The notes under the pieces: generated by a model
What the model was told of the DNA's origin: nothing
The model's input: the letters and a program-made list of their open reading frames with translations, nothing else
Databases searched by the model: none
Made by a program: the position numbers and the translations under genes
Shown: piece after piece, positions 8,584-18,796 of the stretch
Position numbering within the stretch: position 1 is the first letter of the stretch
Layout: each line of letters begins with the position of its first letter
Assembly: GCF_000691525.1 (NCBI RefSeq)
Contig: NZ_JMDW01000010.1
Coordinates: 124,001-188,000 of the forward strand
From: Mycolicibacterium neoaurum ATCC 25795
GTDB lineage: Bacteria; Actinomycetota; Actinomycetes; Mycobacteriales; Mycobacteriaceae
Direction of reading: 5' to 3'
DNA: 64,000 nt

Positions 8584-8726
8584 GGTTTGCGGGCCGGGCC
8601 GGGCAGGTGCCGTGGCCAGCGTGTGAGGCTGTGTCTCGCGGCTGAGAGCCGGCGTGTCCTATACCTGTGCGGGCCGGGCGCGCAGAATCGACTGCAGACG
8701 AAGAACTCCGCACCCGAGGAATGACG

Positions 8727-9767
8727 ATGACCGCACGCACCAAGGCTGCCCGCGACCTGCTCGGGCTCGACATCCCTCTGATCGCCGCGCCGATGGCCGG
8801 CGGCGCCACCACCGCGCAGATGGTGATCGCCGCCGCCGACGCCGGTGGCATGGGGTTCCTGGCCGCCGGCTACAAAACCCCGCAGGTGCTGCTCACCGAG
8901 ATCGCCACGGTCCGAAAGGCGTCGATCCCGTTCGGCGTCAACATTTTCGCACCGAACCCGGTTCCCATCGATGCCGCGTCGTACCGGCAGTACGCACACC
9001 TGGTGCAGGAGGTGGCCTACCGGTTCGAGCTCGAGTTGCCTTCGGACCCGATCGAGGATGACGACGCGTTCGGCGCCAAGATCGACCTGCTGCTGACCGA
9101 TCCGGTCCCGGTGGTCAGTTTCACCTTCGGTCTCCCCGGGGGCGATGTCATCGCCAGGCTGAAAAAGGCAGGCACCATCGTCGTCCAGACGGTGACCAAT
9201 ACGGTCGAGGCGACCGCCGCCGCCGAAGCCGGTGCGGACCTCGTGGTGGCGCAGGCCGGCGCCGCAGGCGGACACTCGGGCACTTTCACCCCCGACCGGC
9301 CGCTCGCCGGCGTCGCGGTCAACGATCTGGTGGCCGAGGTGAGCGCGACGGTGAACATCCCGGTGATCGCGGCCGGCGGGCTCGCGAGCGCCGAGGCGGT
9401 ATCGGAGGTTTTGGGCTTTGGGGCGGTCGCGGCAGCGGTGGGTACCGTGCTGCTGCGCGCCGACGAGAGCGCCGCATCGCCCACTCACAAGGCCGCCCTG
9501 ATCGATCCGGCGCGAAACGAAACCGTGCTGACACGTGCGTTCACCGGGCGGCCCGCCCGCGGCCTGCGCAACGCGTTCATCGATCGGTTCGAGGCCGGCG
9601 CGCCGTTGGGGTATCCCGCGATTCACCATCTGACCAGTCCTTTGCGGAAGGCTGCCGCCGCGGCCGGGGTCGACGACCTCGTTCACCTGTGGGCAGGGAC
9701 CGGGTACCGTCGCGTCCGTGATGAATCGACCGCAACGATCCTGGCGGGGTTGGCACGCAACGGCTGA
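8727..9767 (+). CDS. Nitronate monooxygenase (2-nitropropane dioxygenase family)
   Basis: FMN-dependent enzyme of 346 residues with a TIM-barrel fold that oxidises alkyl nitronates. Seen: LIAAPMAGG near the N-terminus, GVNIFAPNP, the VAQAGAAGGHSGTF flavin-phosphate motif and IPVIAAGGLA. ATG 8727 is chosen because GAGGA stands six bases upstream; ATG 8721 abuts the same site and GTG 8667 lacks one. It is followed after eight bases by a YqeY-like gene. Members of this family also include other FMN enzymes, so the natural substrate (for instance propionate-3-nitronate) is inferred. Confidence 0.88.
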   Translation: MTARTKAARDLLGLDIPLIAAPMAGGATTAQMVIAAADAGGMGFLAAGYKTPQVLLTEIATVRKASIPFGVNIFAPNPVPIDAASYRQYAHLVQEVAYRFELELPSDPIEDDDAFGAKIDLLLTDPVPVVSFTFGLPGGDVIARLKKAGTIVVQTVTNTVEATAAAEAGADLVVAQAGAAGGHSGTFTPDRPLAGVAVNDLVAEVSATVNIPVIAAGGLASAEAVSEVLGFGAVAAAVGTVLLRADESAASPTHKAALIDPARNETVLTRAFTGRPARGLRNAFIDRFEAGAPLGYPAIHHLTSPLRKAAAAAGVDDLVHLWAGTGYRRVRDESTATILAGLARNG

Positions 9768-9775
9768 GGTCGAGC

Positions 9776-11949
<2,174 letters not shown>

Positions 11950-11953
11950 GTCC

Positions 11954-11973
11954 CCGAGGACTTAAGCCCCTGC
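11954..11973. promoter_or_regulatory. DosR-box-like palindrome upstream of usp gene
   Basis: AGGACTTAAGCCCC at 11957-11970 matches the published DosR core GGGACTWWAGTCCC at 12 of 14 positions, including the invariant central ACT-TA-AG. It lies about 60 bases before the universal stress protein ATG, a fitting distance for activation. The context (DevS-like kinase upstream, USP downstream, both classic dormancy-regulon genes) strongly raises its likelihood. Confidence 0.65.
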
Positions 11974-12030
11974 CTGACGCCCCCGTCAACGACTACGGTG
12001 GATGGTGGTCGATCAAGGAGGAACGACACC

Positions 12031-12942
12031 ATGCCCAGCTCGGAAGATTCCAGCCCGCAAGACAACGATCTCGGCATCGTGGTCGCCGTCGATGGATCGC
12101 CCGGTTCGGACGCCGCGGTGACCTGGGCTGCGGCCGAGGCCGTGCGACGCGCCGTGCCGGTGACCTTGATGAGTGTCTCGGCTCCGGTCATCGCCACCTG
12201 GTCGGCACCGAGTGACGCATCGACAATTGCCAAGGTCCAGGAGGATTCGTCCCACGCCATACTCGAGCGCGCCGAGAAGACATTCGCCGCCGCGGTAGGT
12301 GGCGTCCATGCCCCGGGCGTGCGCACCGAGAGCCGCCCCTCCCCGGTGGTCGGCACTCTGGCCGAGGTGTCCCGGCAGGCCTTGTTGCTCGTGGTCGGCA
12401 ACAGGGGTACGGGTAGACACTCCCGGTTGCCGCTCGGTTCGGTGGCGGCCGGATTGCTGCACCACGCACGCTGCCCGGTGGTCATCGTGCACCCTGACCA
12501 CTCGGCTGACAGCAGCGCTCCCGTCGTCCTCGGTGTCGACGGATCGACATCCTCGGATGCGGCCACGGAGCTCGCCTTTGAGGAGGCCGCATTGCGCGGC
12601 GTGGAGCTGGTCGCGGTGCACGCATGGAGCGATGTCGGGTTGCTGCCGCTGTACGGCACCGATTGGCAGATCTACGAGGATCAGGCGCGGTCTGCGTTGA
12701 CCGATCGGCTCGCCGACTGGCAGCGGCGTTTCCCGGATGTCCGTGTGCAGGTCCGGTTGGTGCAGGACCGACCCGCACACTGGCTCACCGAGGAATCACG
12801 CAGTGCCCAGCTGGTCGTCGTCGGCAGCCGCGGGCGGGGAGGTTTCGCCGGACTGGTGCTGGGTTCGGTCGCCTCGACCGTCGCACAACTGTCGACGGCG
12901 CCTGTCATCGTGGTGCGCGGGGCCGATCACCAGCGGCAGTAG
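12031..12942 (+). CDS. Universal stress protein with two USP domains
   Basis: Protein of 303 residues with tandem USP domains (about 10-155 and 165-300). Both keep the ATP-binding signature G-x2-G-x9-G(S): VVGNRGTGRHSRLPLGSVA and VVGSRGRGGFAGLVLGSVA. Tandem USPs of this form are abundant in mycobacteria and many are DosR-regulated; they bind ATP and are thought to act in hypoxic survival. ATG 12031 follows a perfect AAGGAGG nine bases upstream. A DosR-like palindrome lies in front. Its end overlaps the end of the convergent membrane-protein gene by 16 bases. Confidence 0.93.
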   Translation: MPSSEDSSPQDNDLGIVVAVDGSPGSDAAVTWAAAEAVRRAVPVTLMSVSAPVIATWSAPSDASTIAKVQEDSSHAILERAEKTFAAAVGGVHAPGVRTESRPSPVVGTLAEVSRQALLLVVGNRGTGRHSRLPLGSVAAGLLHHARCPVVIVHPDHSADSSAPVVLGVDGSTSSDAATELAFEEAALRGVELVAVHAWSDVGLLPLYGTDWQIYEDQARSALTDRLADWQRRFPDVRVQVRLVQDRPAHWLTEESRSAQLVVVGSRGRGGFAGLVLGSVASTVAQLSTAPVIVVRGADHQRQ

Positions 12943-14615
12943 TTCGGCTCTCCCGGCTGAATGACCCGAAAGTCCAACAGCACCATCGGCAGCGTTCTAT
13001 TCGGTGTGTGCCACACCGGATCGGTCACGATATCGTCGGTGGTGTATCGAATGCCGCGGTAACCATAGGTGAGCGGAACGCGGTATCCCGCTCGGTCCCA
13101 GTCGTGGATCCACTTGCGGAATTCCACGACCGGCAGGGCATAGCCACGCGCCCCGGCATCGTAGTGATGGATGACGTCACCGTAGCGATCGTCGATATCG
13201 ATGATCCAGACCAGGTCTTCCTGATATCCCCATATCTTGAGCGGATTGCTGCCCAGCAGAAGATGATTGGAGCGCTCCCCCTCGGTGCGAAGGTTGCTGA
13301 ACATGGAGAAGTTGCCCGCGGTCCGTAACCCGAGGTAGGGCGTCAGGCCCATGCCGATGAGCACGGCGGGAACGAGATAGAGCACCACCGGCGTGCGGGC
13401 GTCGGTAATACGCACGCCGCCCCACTCGGGACGCGGCGAAGGTGAGAACGCGGCGGCCAGGATCGGCCAGATGACGATGAGGACCGCCGTGTCGAAAGCC
13501 ATGCCCGAGATCAGTGTCCAATGGGGAACTCGGTCGAGGTGGGCGTTGACTCCCGAGACCAGTGCTATCGCGATCGCAATGCCGACGTAGACGCCGATCC
13601 GTGACACCGGGCGTCCGCGCAACCGGATGGCCCCGTCGATCAGCACCTGCCGGTAGGCGGCGGGCAGGAAGGCGAACAGTAACGCCGCCGCCATGGACCC
13701 GAAATCGACGAAGCCGATGAGCGCAAGGGCGGCGTGCATGGTCAGGGCGAACGCAACAATCGCCGCTTGTAACCGCGGCACTGCCAGCAGCAGTCCGCCG
13801 ACCAGCTCCCAACCGAGGACCGCGAGGGCCGCGGTGAGTCCGATGGCGGTGAGCAGCGGACCGAGTCGGACGTAGAACACGACGACGGCGACCACCGCGA
13901 GCCCGGCAAGTCCCACGGCAGTGGCAACTGCGGTGAAAAGCCGGTTCCCGGCGGCGCCGAACCTGCCGCGGCGCGCCAGCCGGTACCCCAGGAGCATGGC
14001 GCCGAAGGCGACGGGGAGGACAACCGGGATGCCGAGTAGATCGGTCTGCAACGCGTGGATGACCGACGTGAGGATTCCGGCCGCACAGGATGCGGCGGTG
14101 TCGAAGTAGTCGCTGTTGAGTTTGTGGAAGCCGGCCAGCGCATAGATCAGCATCAGGCTGATGCGCAGAATCGGTGCGATCGCGGCGTAGTCCTCATCGG
14201 CGCTGCGCTGCTTGCGAATCAGCGACACCGACAACACGCCGATCATCGCGATGTTCAAACACAGCATCAGGTTGACGTGGTTGGCCACCTCGGGGAACTG
14301 GAAGAAGGCGACGTAACCGGTGGCCGCGACCAACAAACCCAGGAAGGCGATCCGTGTCATCCCAGTGGCGATGGCGATCGTCGCCGCCGTCAGGAATGCG
14401 CCGGTGAACCAAGGTGTCGGCCAGCGCTCGGAGAACTCCAGGACCATCGCGATGGTGTAGAGCGTCGCGAATACCGAGAACGGGCCCCTTGGCGAGCGAA
14501 GCGACGGGAATGGGCCCCGCGAGCGAAGCGACGGGAATGGGCCCCGCGAGCGAAGCGACGGGAACGGGCCCCGCGAGCGAAGCGACGGGAACGGGCTCCG
14601 CGCGGCGACCTGCAC
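12927..14615 (-). CDS. Polytopic membrane protein (HTTM-like), repeat-encoded N-terminus
   Basis: Protein of up to 562 residues with about ten to twelve hydrophobic helices and a hydrophilic C-terminal part of about 150 residues ending ...GEPNYCRW. The layout resembles HTTM/vitamin-K-carboxylase-like membrane proteins, but the match is by eye and uncertain; function unknown. If translation starts at GTG 14615, the first 45 residues are four copies of a nine-residue unit (SRGPFPSLR), encoded by the DNA repeat at 14482-14602. The next plausible start, ATG 14447, would drop the repeats but cut into what looks like the first helix. Neither start has a good ribosome site. It lies downstream of the HxlR gene on the same strand. 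Confidence 0.65.
   Translation of the reverse strand: MQVAARSPFPSLRSRGPFPSLRSRGPFPSLRSRGPFPSLRSPRGPFSVFATLYTIAMVLEFSERWPTPWFTGAFLTAATIAIATGMTRIAFLGLLVAATGYVAFFQFPEVANHVNLMLCLNIAMIGVLSVSLIRKQRSADEDYAAIAPILRISLMLIYALAGFHKLNSDYFDTAASCAAGILTSVIHALQTDLLGIPVVLPVAFGAMLLGYRLARRGRFGAAGNRLFTAVATAVGLAGLAVVAVVVFYVRLGPLLTAIGLTAALAVLGWELVGGLLLAVPRLQAAIVAFALTMHAALALIGFVDFGSMAAALLFAFLPAAYRQVLIDGAIRLRGRPVSRIGVYVGIAIAIALVSGVNAHLDRVPHWTLISGMAFDTAVLIVIWPILAAAFSPSPRPEWGGVRITDARTPVVLYLVPAVLIGMGLTPYLGLRTAGNFSMFSNLRTEGERSNHLLLGSNPLKIWGYQEDLVWIIDIDDRYGDVIHHYDAGARGYALPVVEFRKWIHDWDRAGYRVPLTYGYRGIRYTTDDIVTDPVWHTPNRTLPMVLLDFRVIQPGEPNYCRW
14482..14602. repeat. 27-bp tandem repeat, four copies plus remnant
   Basis: Three near-identical 27-bp units (14512-14538, 14539-14565, 14566-14592) are preceded by one 30-base unit with a 3-base insertion (14482-14511) and followed by a partial degenerate copy. 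Each contains GCGAGCGAAGCGACGGG. The period and the insertion are both multiples of three, so the reading frame of the overlapping membrane-protein gene is preserved. Confidence 0.95.
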
Positions 14616-14624
14616 CCGAGCAGC

Positions 14625-15116
14625 CTAACCGCGGCCGCCGTTGTAATGGATCTCGATGTCATCGGCACTGATCGGCGGCTCGCCGTCGGCCGGGGTCACG
14701 CGCACCGCGAGCGGGCGTCCCGCCTCGTCGCGGAAGGTGAACGGCGGCCCGTTCTCCTGCAGGTGGGTATCGCCCCACTGGACGATCGAGAGCAGTACCG
14801 GCAGCAGGTCCTCCCCCGCCTCGGTGAGGCGGTACTCGTCGCGGGCACGCTGTCCGGGCTCTCGATATGGCACCTTACTCACCACGCCGGCACTCTCAAG
14901 CTGCCGCAGCGCCCGGGAGACGGCAGGGGCCGACGCTCCGATCCGTTCGACGAAGTCCTCGAATCGCGTGGTGCCGTAGAAACATTCGCGGATCGCCAGA
15001 AATGCCGTCTTGGTGTTGAGCAGGTCGAGCACCTTCACCACCGAGCAGTTGTCACCGATGGTCCAGCGGCTGCGGTCGCGGAGTCGGTCCTCGAAGGTCA
15101 TCACCATGGACGCCAT
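14625..15116 (-). CDS. HxlR-family transcriptional regulator
   Basis: Regulator of 163 residues with the winged helix of the HxlR/MarR-like group: CSVVKVLDLLNTKTAFLAIRECFYGTTRFEDFVERIGASAPAVSRAL is the DNA-binding part, followed by GVVSKVPYREPGQRARDEYRLTEAG (the wing). The C-terminal extension of about 45 residues is unassigned. ATG 15116 is taken as start; the earlier ATG 15134 lies inside the putative operator, and ATG 15107 or 15101 are also possible. It is divergent from an SDR gene and a tautomerase gene with a dyad-rich region between them, so local control of those genes is likely. Such regulators often sense reactive or electrophilic small molecules. Confidence 0.88.
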   Translation of the reverse strand: MASMVMTFEDRLRDRSRWTIGDNCSVVKVLDLLNTKTAFLAIRECFYGTTRFEDFVERIGASAPAVSRALRQLESAGVVSKVPYREPGQRARDEYRLTEAGEDLLPVLLSIVQWGDTHLQENGPPFTFRDEAGRPLAVRVTPADGEPPISADDIEIHYNGGRG

Positions 15117-15133
15117 TTTAACTAACACTTGCA

Positions 15134-15176
15134 TTACTCAGCTAGTGCGCCTACAGTCTGAGTAACGTATTCGTTA
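15134..15176. promoter_or_regulatory. Operator candidate between hxlR-type gene and SDR gene
   Basis: TTACTCAG (15134-15141) and CTGAGTAA (15158-15165) are perfect 8-bp inverted arms with a 16-base spacer. The right arm overlaps a second dyad, TAACG-TATT-CGTTA (15163-15176). The region is AT-rich and sits between divergent genes, where an HxlR dimer pair would be expected to bind. Confidence 0.6.
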
Positions 15177-15196
15177 TCCAGAAAGGAAGGTGTGCC

Positions 15197-15898
15197 ATGG
15201 TGGCGATCGACGGCAAGGTGGCTCTGGTGACCGGAGGCCGACGCGGTCTCGGTTCGGCGCTGGTGGACGAACTGCTCACGCGCGGAGCCGCGAAGGTGTA
15301 CTCGACCGCGCGTGAGCAGTACACAGACCCGCGCGCCGGTGTCATCGGCGTTGCGCTCGAGGTGCGCGACGACGCCTCGGTCGCCGCGCTGGAAACGGTG
15401 GCCGCCGACGTCGACATCGTGATCAACAACGCGGGGATCCTGCTGCCCGGATCGCTGCTGACCGGTGACTTCGACGATATCGCAACAACATTCGACATCA
15501 ACGCCTTAGGTCCGCTGCGCGTGGTCCGGACGCTGGCGCCCGCCTTGGCCCGCAACGGGGGCGGTGCGGTGGTCAATGTTCATTCCGTCCTGTCGTGGCT
15601 GGCAGGCAGCGGGGCCTATGGCGCCTCCAAGGCCGCGATCTGGTCGCTGACGAACTCGCTGCGTGTCGAACTTCGCGGGCAGCAGACCCAGGTGTTGGGA
15701 GTGCATGTCGGTTTCATCGACACCGAGATGGTTGCCGATATCGCGCTGCCCAAGACATCGCCGGCCGATGTGGCGACCCGTGTGCTCGACGCACTGGAGG
15801 CGGGCGCGCATGAGGTGCTCGTCGACGACGTCACCGCCGCCGTCAAGTCGAAGCTCTCGGGTCCGGTGGAGGACCTCGCCTTCGACCTCGCGCACTGA
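15197..15898 (+). CDS. Short-chain dehydrogenase/reductase
   Basis: Classical SDR of 233 residues. Seen: the dinucleotide-binding TGGRRGLGSAL near residues 11-21, NNAG at about 78, the catalytic Ser in NVHSVLSW and YGASK with Tyr and Lys about 13 residues later. AAGGAAGG stands seven bases before ATG 15197. Asp in the region after the second strand is not obvious (STAREQY), which suggests NADP rather than NAD preference (inference). It is followed after 42 bases by a tautomerase-like gene and is divergent from an HxlR regulator, so the pair likely acts on one reactive carbonyl or enol compound. Substrate unknown. Confidence 0.9.
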   Translation: MVAIDGKVALVTGGRRGLGSALVDELLTRGAAKVYSTAREQYTDPRAGVIGVALEVRDDASVAALETVAADVDIVINNAGILLPGSLLTGDFDDIATTFDINALGPLRVVRTLAPALARNGGGAVVNVHSVLSWLAGSGAYGASKAAIWSLTNSLRVELRGQQTQVLGVHVGFIDTEMVADIALPKTSPADVATRVLDALEAGAHEVLVDDVTAAVKSKLSGPVEDLAFDLAH

Positions 15899-15940
15899 TC
15901 GCCGTCCCGATACACAGTCCCGATACACAAAGGAATCGTC

Positions 15941-16366
15941 ATGCCACTGTGGACCATTCACCACTCACCCGGAATCTTCACCGCCGAGGCCAAGAGTGCG
16001 CTCGCCGGCCGCATCACCGAACTCTACGAATCCATCGGATTACCCCGGTTCTATGTGGTCGTGGTGTTCGACGAAACCCGCCCCGAGGACTTCTACGTCG
16101 GCGGTGAACCATCGACCGCAGGTGTCCGCGTGGTCATCGAACACATCGCCCGCCACAGCGCCGACACCGCGGGCCGGCGGCGTATCACCGCCAAGATCAA
16201 GGAGATCCTACAACCGTTCGTGGACAAACACGACGGTGTGCACTGGGAATTCCATGTGGACGAAACCAGCGAGGAGCTGTGGATGATCAACGGACTGATT
16301 CCACCATCGGCGGGATCGGACGCCGAACGCGAATGGGCACGCACCAACACCGCCTCGGTGTACTGA
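15941..16366 (+). CDS. Tautomerase-superfamily protein (cis-CaaD/Tautomerase_3-like)
   Basis: Protein of 141 residues that begins Met-Pro-Leu-Trp, so Pro1 becomes the catalytic N-terminal base after Met removal, as in 4-oxalocrotonate tautomerase and cis-3-chloroacrylic acid dehalogenase. Length (about twice a 4-OT monomer) and the closing pattern ...WMINGLIPP...EREWARTN resemble the cis-CaaD-like group. An Arg pair (GRRR near 70) could bind a carboxylate. It follows the SDR gene in the same direction and is probably co-transcribed. True reaction unknown; tautomerase, hydratase or dehalogenase are all possible. Confidence 0.8.
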   Translation: MPLWTIHHSPGIFTAEAKSALAGRITELYESIGLPRFYVVVVFDETRPEDFYVGGEPSTAGVRVVIEHIARHSADTAGRRRITAKIKEILQPFVDKHDGVHWEFHVDETSEELWMINGLIPPSAGSDAEREWARTNTASVY

Positions 16367-16385
16367 TATGCCCCTCGAGGTGTGA

Positions 16386-17747
16386 TCATGCCGGCACATA
16401 ACCGCGGCCGCGATGGCTGCTGGCATCTGGCACTCGTTCCAGCCCCAGATGCCCGCGCAGGGTCGCGTGTCGGTATTCGCGGCGGAACAGTCCGCGGTCG
16501 CGCAGAATGGGGATCACGTGATCGACGAACAGCTCGAGGCCTGACGGGAACACATCGGGCATCAGATTGAACCCGTCGACCGCACCCGCGACGAACCACT
16601 CCTCGATGGCGTCGGCGATCTGCTCGGGCGAACCGACCACCAATCGGTGCCAGGTGATCACCCGGTCGAGTAGTTGGCGGACCGTCAGCTGCTCCCGGCG
16701 GGCCAGATTCACCACGATATCGCGGGCGCCCTGCGAGCTGCCGGTTGCCTCGGCCCCGTCGATCAACCAGCGCGGCAACGGTTTGTCCCAGTCCAGTTCG
16801 GCGGCGTCCACACCCAATTGCCAGGCCAGATGGGCCAACCGGCGCTCGCCCGCGAGCTCGTTGAGTTCGTCGTTGCGCCGGTGGGCTTCAGCCTCGGTGC
16901 TGCCGAGCACGAAGGACAGCCCGGGCATGATCCGGACGGCGTCACGTGGCCGGCCGTATGCAGCGGTACGGGATCGCAATTCCTCGGCGTTGCGCAGCGC
17001 GTCCGGTAACGAGGCCTGCGCGGCGAATACGCCATCGGCGTAGCGGGCCGCGAGGTCCAGCCCACCCGCCGAGCCGCCGGCCTGGAACAGCACGGGGTGC
17101 CCCTGCGGTGACCTGGGCAGTGTCAGCGGCCCGTCGACATCGAAGTAGTCGCCTCGGTGCCCGATCGTGTTGATCGATCCCGGCCTGCTGAAGGCTCCGG
17201 TGCGCTTGTCCCCCAGCACGGCATCGTCGTCCCAGGAGTCCCACAGGGTGCGCACCACATCGACGAATTCGGCTGCGCGCCGGTACCGTTCACCACGATC
17301 CGGCTGTGTGTTCAATTGCCCGACCCGACCGAAATTGCGCCACGTCCGGGGATCGCTGGTGGTGACGACGTTCCACGCCACCCGACCCCGGCTGAGGTGA
17401 TCCAGCGTCGCGAATCGACGCGCGACGTTGAACGGCTCTTCGAACGACGTCGATACCGTACCGATCAGCCCCAGGTGCGTGGTCACCGATGCCAGGGTCG
17501 ACAACAACACGATGGGGTCGAGTGCCAGCGGGGGCGCACCGAGCGGCGCATCGCCCGAAACCGACACCGACGGAGTATCGGCCAGGAACAGCGCATCCAG
17601 CGTGCCACGTTCGGAGATCCGGGCGAGTTCGATCCAGTACGCGGGATCGGTGAACCAGTTCGGGTCCGCGGAGGGATGCCGCCATGCCGCCGGATGCATC
17701 CCGTCGGAAAGGACGTTCACCCCGAAGTGCAGTTCGCGTGCGGTCAT
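16386..17747 (-). CDS. LLM-class FMN-dependent monooxygenase (NtaA/SnaA/DszA type), copy 1
   Basis: Protein of 453 residues of the luciferase-like group that uses reduced FMN from a separate reductase and oxygen. Seen: LHFGVNVLSDGMHPAAWR at the N-terminus, LFLADTPSV, the GRVAWNVVTTSDP motif with the family Asn, NFGR, and HRGDYFDVDGPLTLPRSPQGHPVLFQAGGSAGG, all typical of nitrilotriacetate, dimethyl-sulfone and dibenzothiophene-sulfone monooxygenases. Its ATG overlaps nothing upstream but its start (17747) overlaps the end of the metQ-like gene by four bases, so the two are translationally coupled. The linkage suggests it oxidises the compound imported by the MetNIQ-type system, probably an organosulfur or amine compound. 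Confidence 0.9.
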   Translation of the reverse strand: MTARELHFGVNVLSDGMHPAAWRHPSADPNWFTDPAYWIELARISERGTLDALFLADTPSVSVSGDAPLGAPPLALDPIVLLSTLASVTTHLGLIGTVSTSFEEPFNVARRFATLDHLSRGRVAWNVVTTSDPRTWRNFGRVGQLNTQPDRGERYRRAAEFVDVVRTLWDSWDDDAVLGDKRTGAFSRPGSINTIGHRGDYFDVDGPLTLPRSPQGHPVLFQAGGSAGGLDLAARYADGVFAAQASLPDALRNAEELRSRTAAYGRPRDAVRIMPGLSFVLGSTEAEAHRRNDELNELAGERRLAHLAWQLGVDAAELDWDKPLPRWLIDGAEATGSSQGARDIVVNLARREQLTVRQLLDRVITWHRLVVGSPEQIADAIEEWFVAGAVDGFNLMPDVFPSGLELFVDHVIPILRDRGLFRREYRHATLRGHLGLERVPDASSHRGRGYVPA

Positions 17748-18658
17748 CCCGGTGCGCCGGGCAACGCCAGCTTCTTCACCTCGGGATCATCGGCGATGAA
17801 GGTCTGCACCCGCGGATCCTTGAAAGCTTTGATCAGGTTCTGGATGTTCTCGGTGTCGATATACTTACTGCCCACGGTGAGAACTGAGGCGAACTCATCC
17901 GGGGATTTCGGGGCGAAGATGAGCTTGTCCTCCGAAACGCCGGCGGCCAGAAAGGTTTCCGCGTATCCCACAATGGCATCCAGATCGGCCAACGCCCGCG
18001 GTTGGGCACCGAAGTCGAGCAGGGTGAACGTCAGATTCTTCGGGTTCGCGATGATGTCCTTCTGGGTCAGAGCCGTGATGTCGGCATCGGGCCGGATGGT
18101 GATCAGCCCAGCCTGGGCCAGATACCAAATGCCCTGGGAGTTGTTCGCCGGGTCGGCCAGCAGCGACACCGAGGCTCCGTCCGGGATGTCGTCGACGGAC
18201 TTGTACTTGTCCGACCAGATGCCGAAGACCCAGTGGAAGAAGGGCCCCGTACCGGCTTCCTCCTTGAAGGCGGGGTTGGCATCGAGTACCTGCTGCAACC
18301 AGTGCCGGTGCTGGAAGATGGTGCCCGCGTAGCGGCCGTCGTTGATGGCACGGTTGATCTGTGTGCTGTCCCCCAACCCGACGGCGGCGACCTTCACCCC
18401 GTAATCGGGGGTGATCTGTTCACCGATGTAGTCGATGATGCGCTTCTCGGCCGGGTTGGAATCCAGGTATACGACCTCCAATGTGGCGCCCGCCGTCTCG
18501 TTCGCCGACTTCGCATCGCCACCTCGGAACGCGATGAAATACACCGCCACCGCGATGATCGCGACGACGGCCCCCGCGATGTAGGGCCACTTGCGACGGG
18601 ATTGCAGGGTGAAGCCGTGCGAATCCGCTGCAGCACTTTCGGACTGGTCGATGCTCAT
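17744..18658 (-). CDS. MetQ/NlpA-family substrate-binding protein
   Basis: Binding protein of 304 residues of an ABC importer for methionine or a related compound. The NlpA pattern is clear: EQITPDYGVKVAAVGLGDSTQINRAINDG, IFQHRHWLQQV, VSLLADPANNSQGIWYLAQAGLI. Instead of a lipobox it has a single hydrophobic segment after SRRKWPY (about 24-45), so it is probably anchored by an uncleaved helix rather than as a lipoprotein, unusual for the family. ATG 18658 is preferred over GTG-like starts upstream. It is divergent from metN-metI and coupled to a flavin monooxygenase, splitting the transporter over two transcripts. Confidence 0.88.
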   Translation of the reverse strand: MSIDQSESAAADSHGFTLQSRRKWPYIAGAVVAIIAVAVYFIAFRGGDAKSANETAGATLEVVYLDSNPAEKRIIDYIGEQITPDYGVKVAAVGLGDSTQINRAINDGRYAGTIFQHRHWLQQVLDANPAFKEEAGTGPFFHWVFGIWSDKYKSVDDIPDGASVSLLADPANNSQGIWYLAQAGLITIRPDADITALTQKDIIANPKNLTFTLLDFGAQPRALADLDAIVGYAETFLAAGVSEDKLIFAPKSPDEFASVLTVGSKYIDTENIQNLIKAFKDPRVQTFIADDPEVKKLALPGAPG

Positions 18659-18671
18659 AGTGTGCACCAGT

Positions 18672-18688
18672 GTCCGACCGCACCGGAC
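18672..18688. promoter_or_regulatory. Dyad in the divergent metQ/metN promoter region
   Basis: GTCCG-N7-CGGAC lies in the 138-base gap between the divergent metQ-like and metN-like genes, 14 bases from the metQ start. It is a short dyad and no named regulator motif is recognised. Confidence 0.25.
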
Positions 18689-18796
18689 CAGAAGCAATGT
18701 TTGCGATCACGCTGGCGACAAAGGACATTCGCCGCACAGGCTCACGATGAGCGCAAAGGTATCCGATCACGCAGAGAGCTGGCACGGTGGACACCT

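Noticed and set aside
14482..14602. CRISPR array
   Set aside because: Units are adjacent with no spacers; it is a simple tandem repeat.
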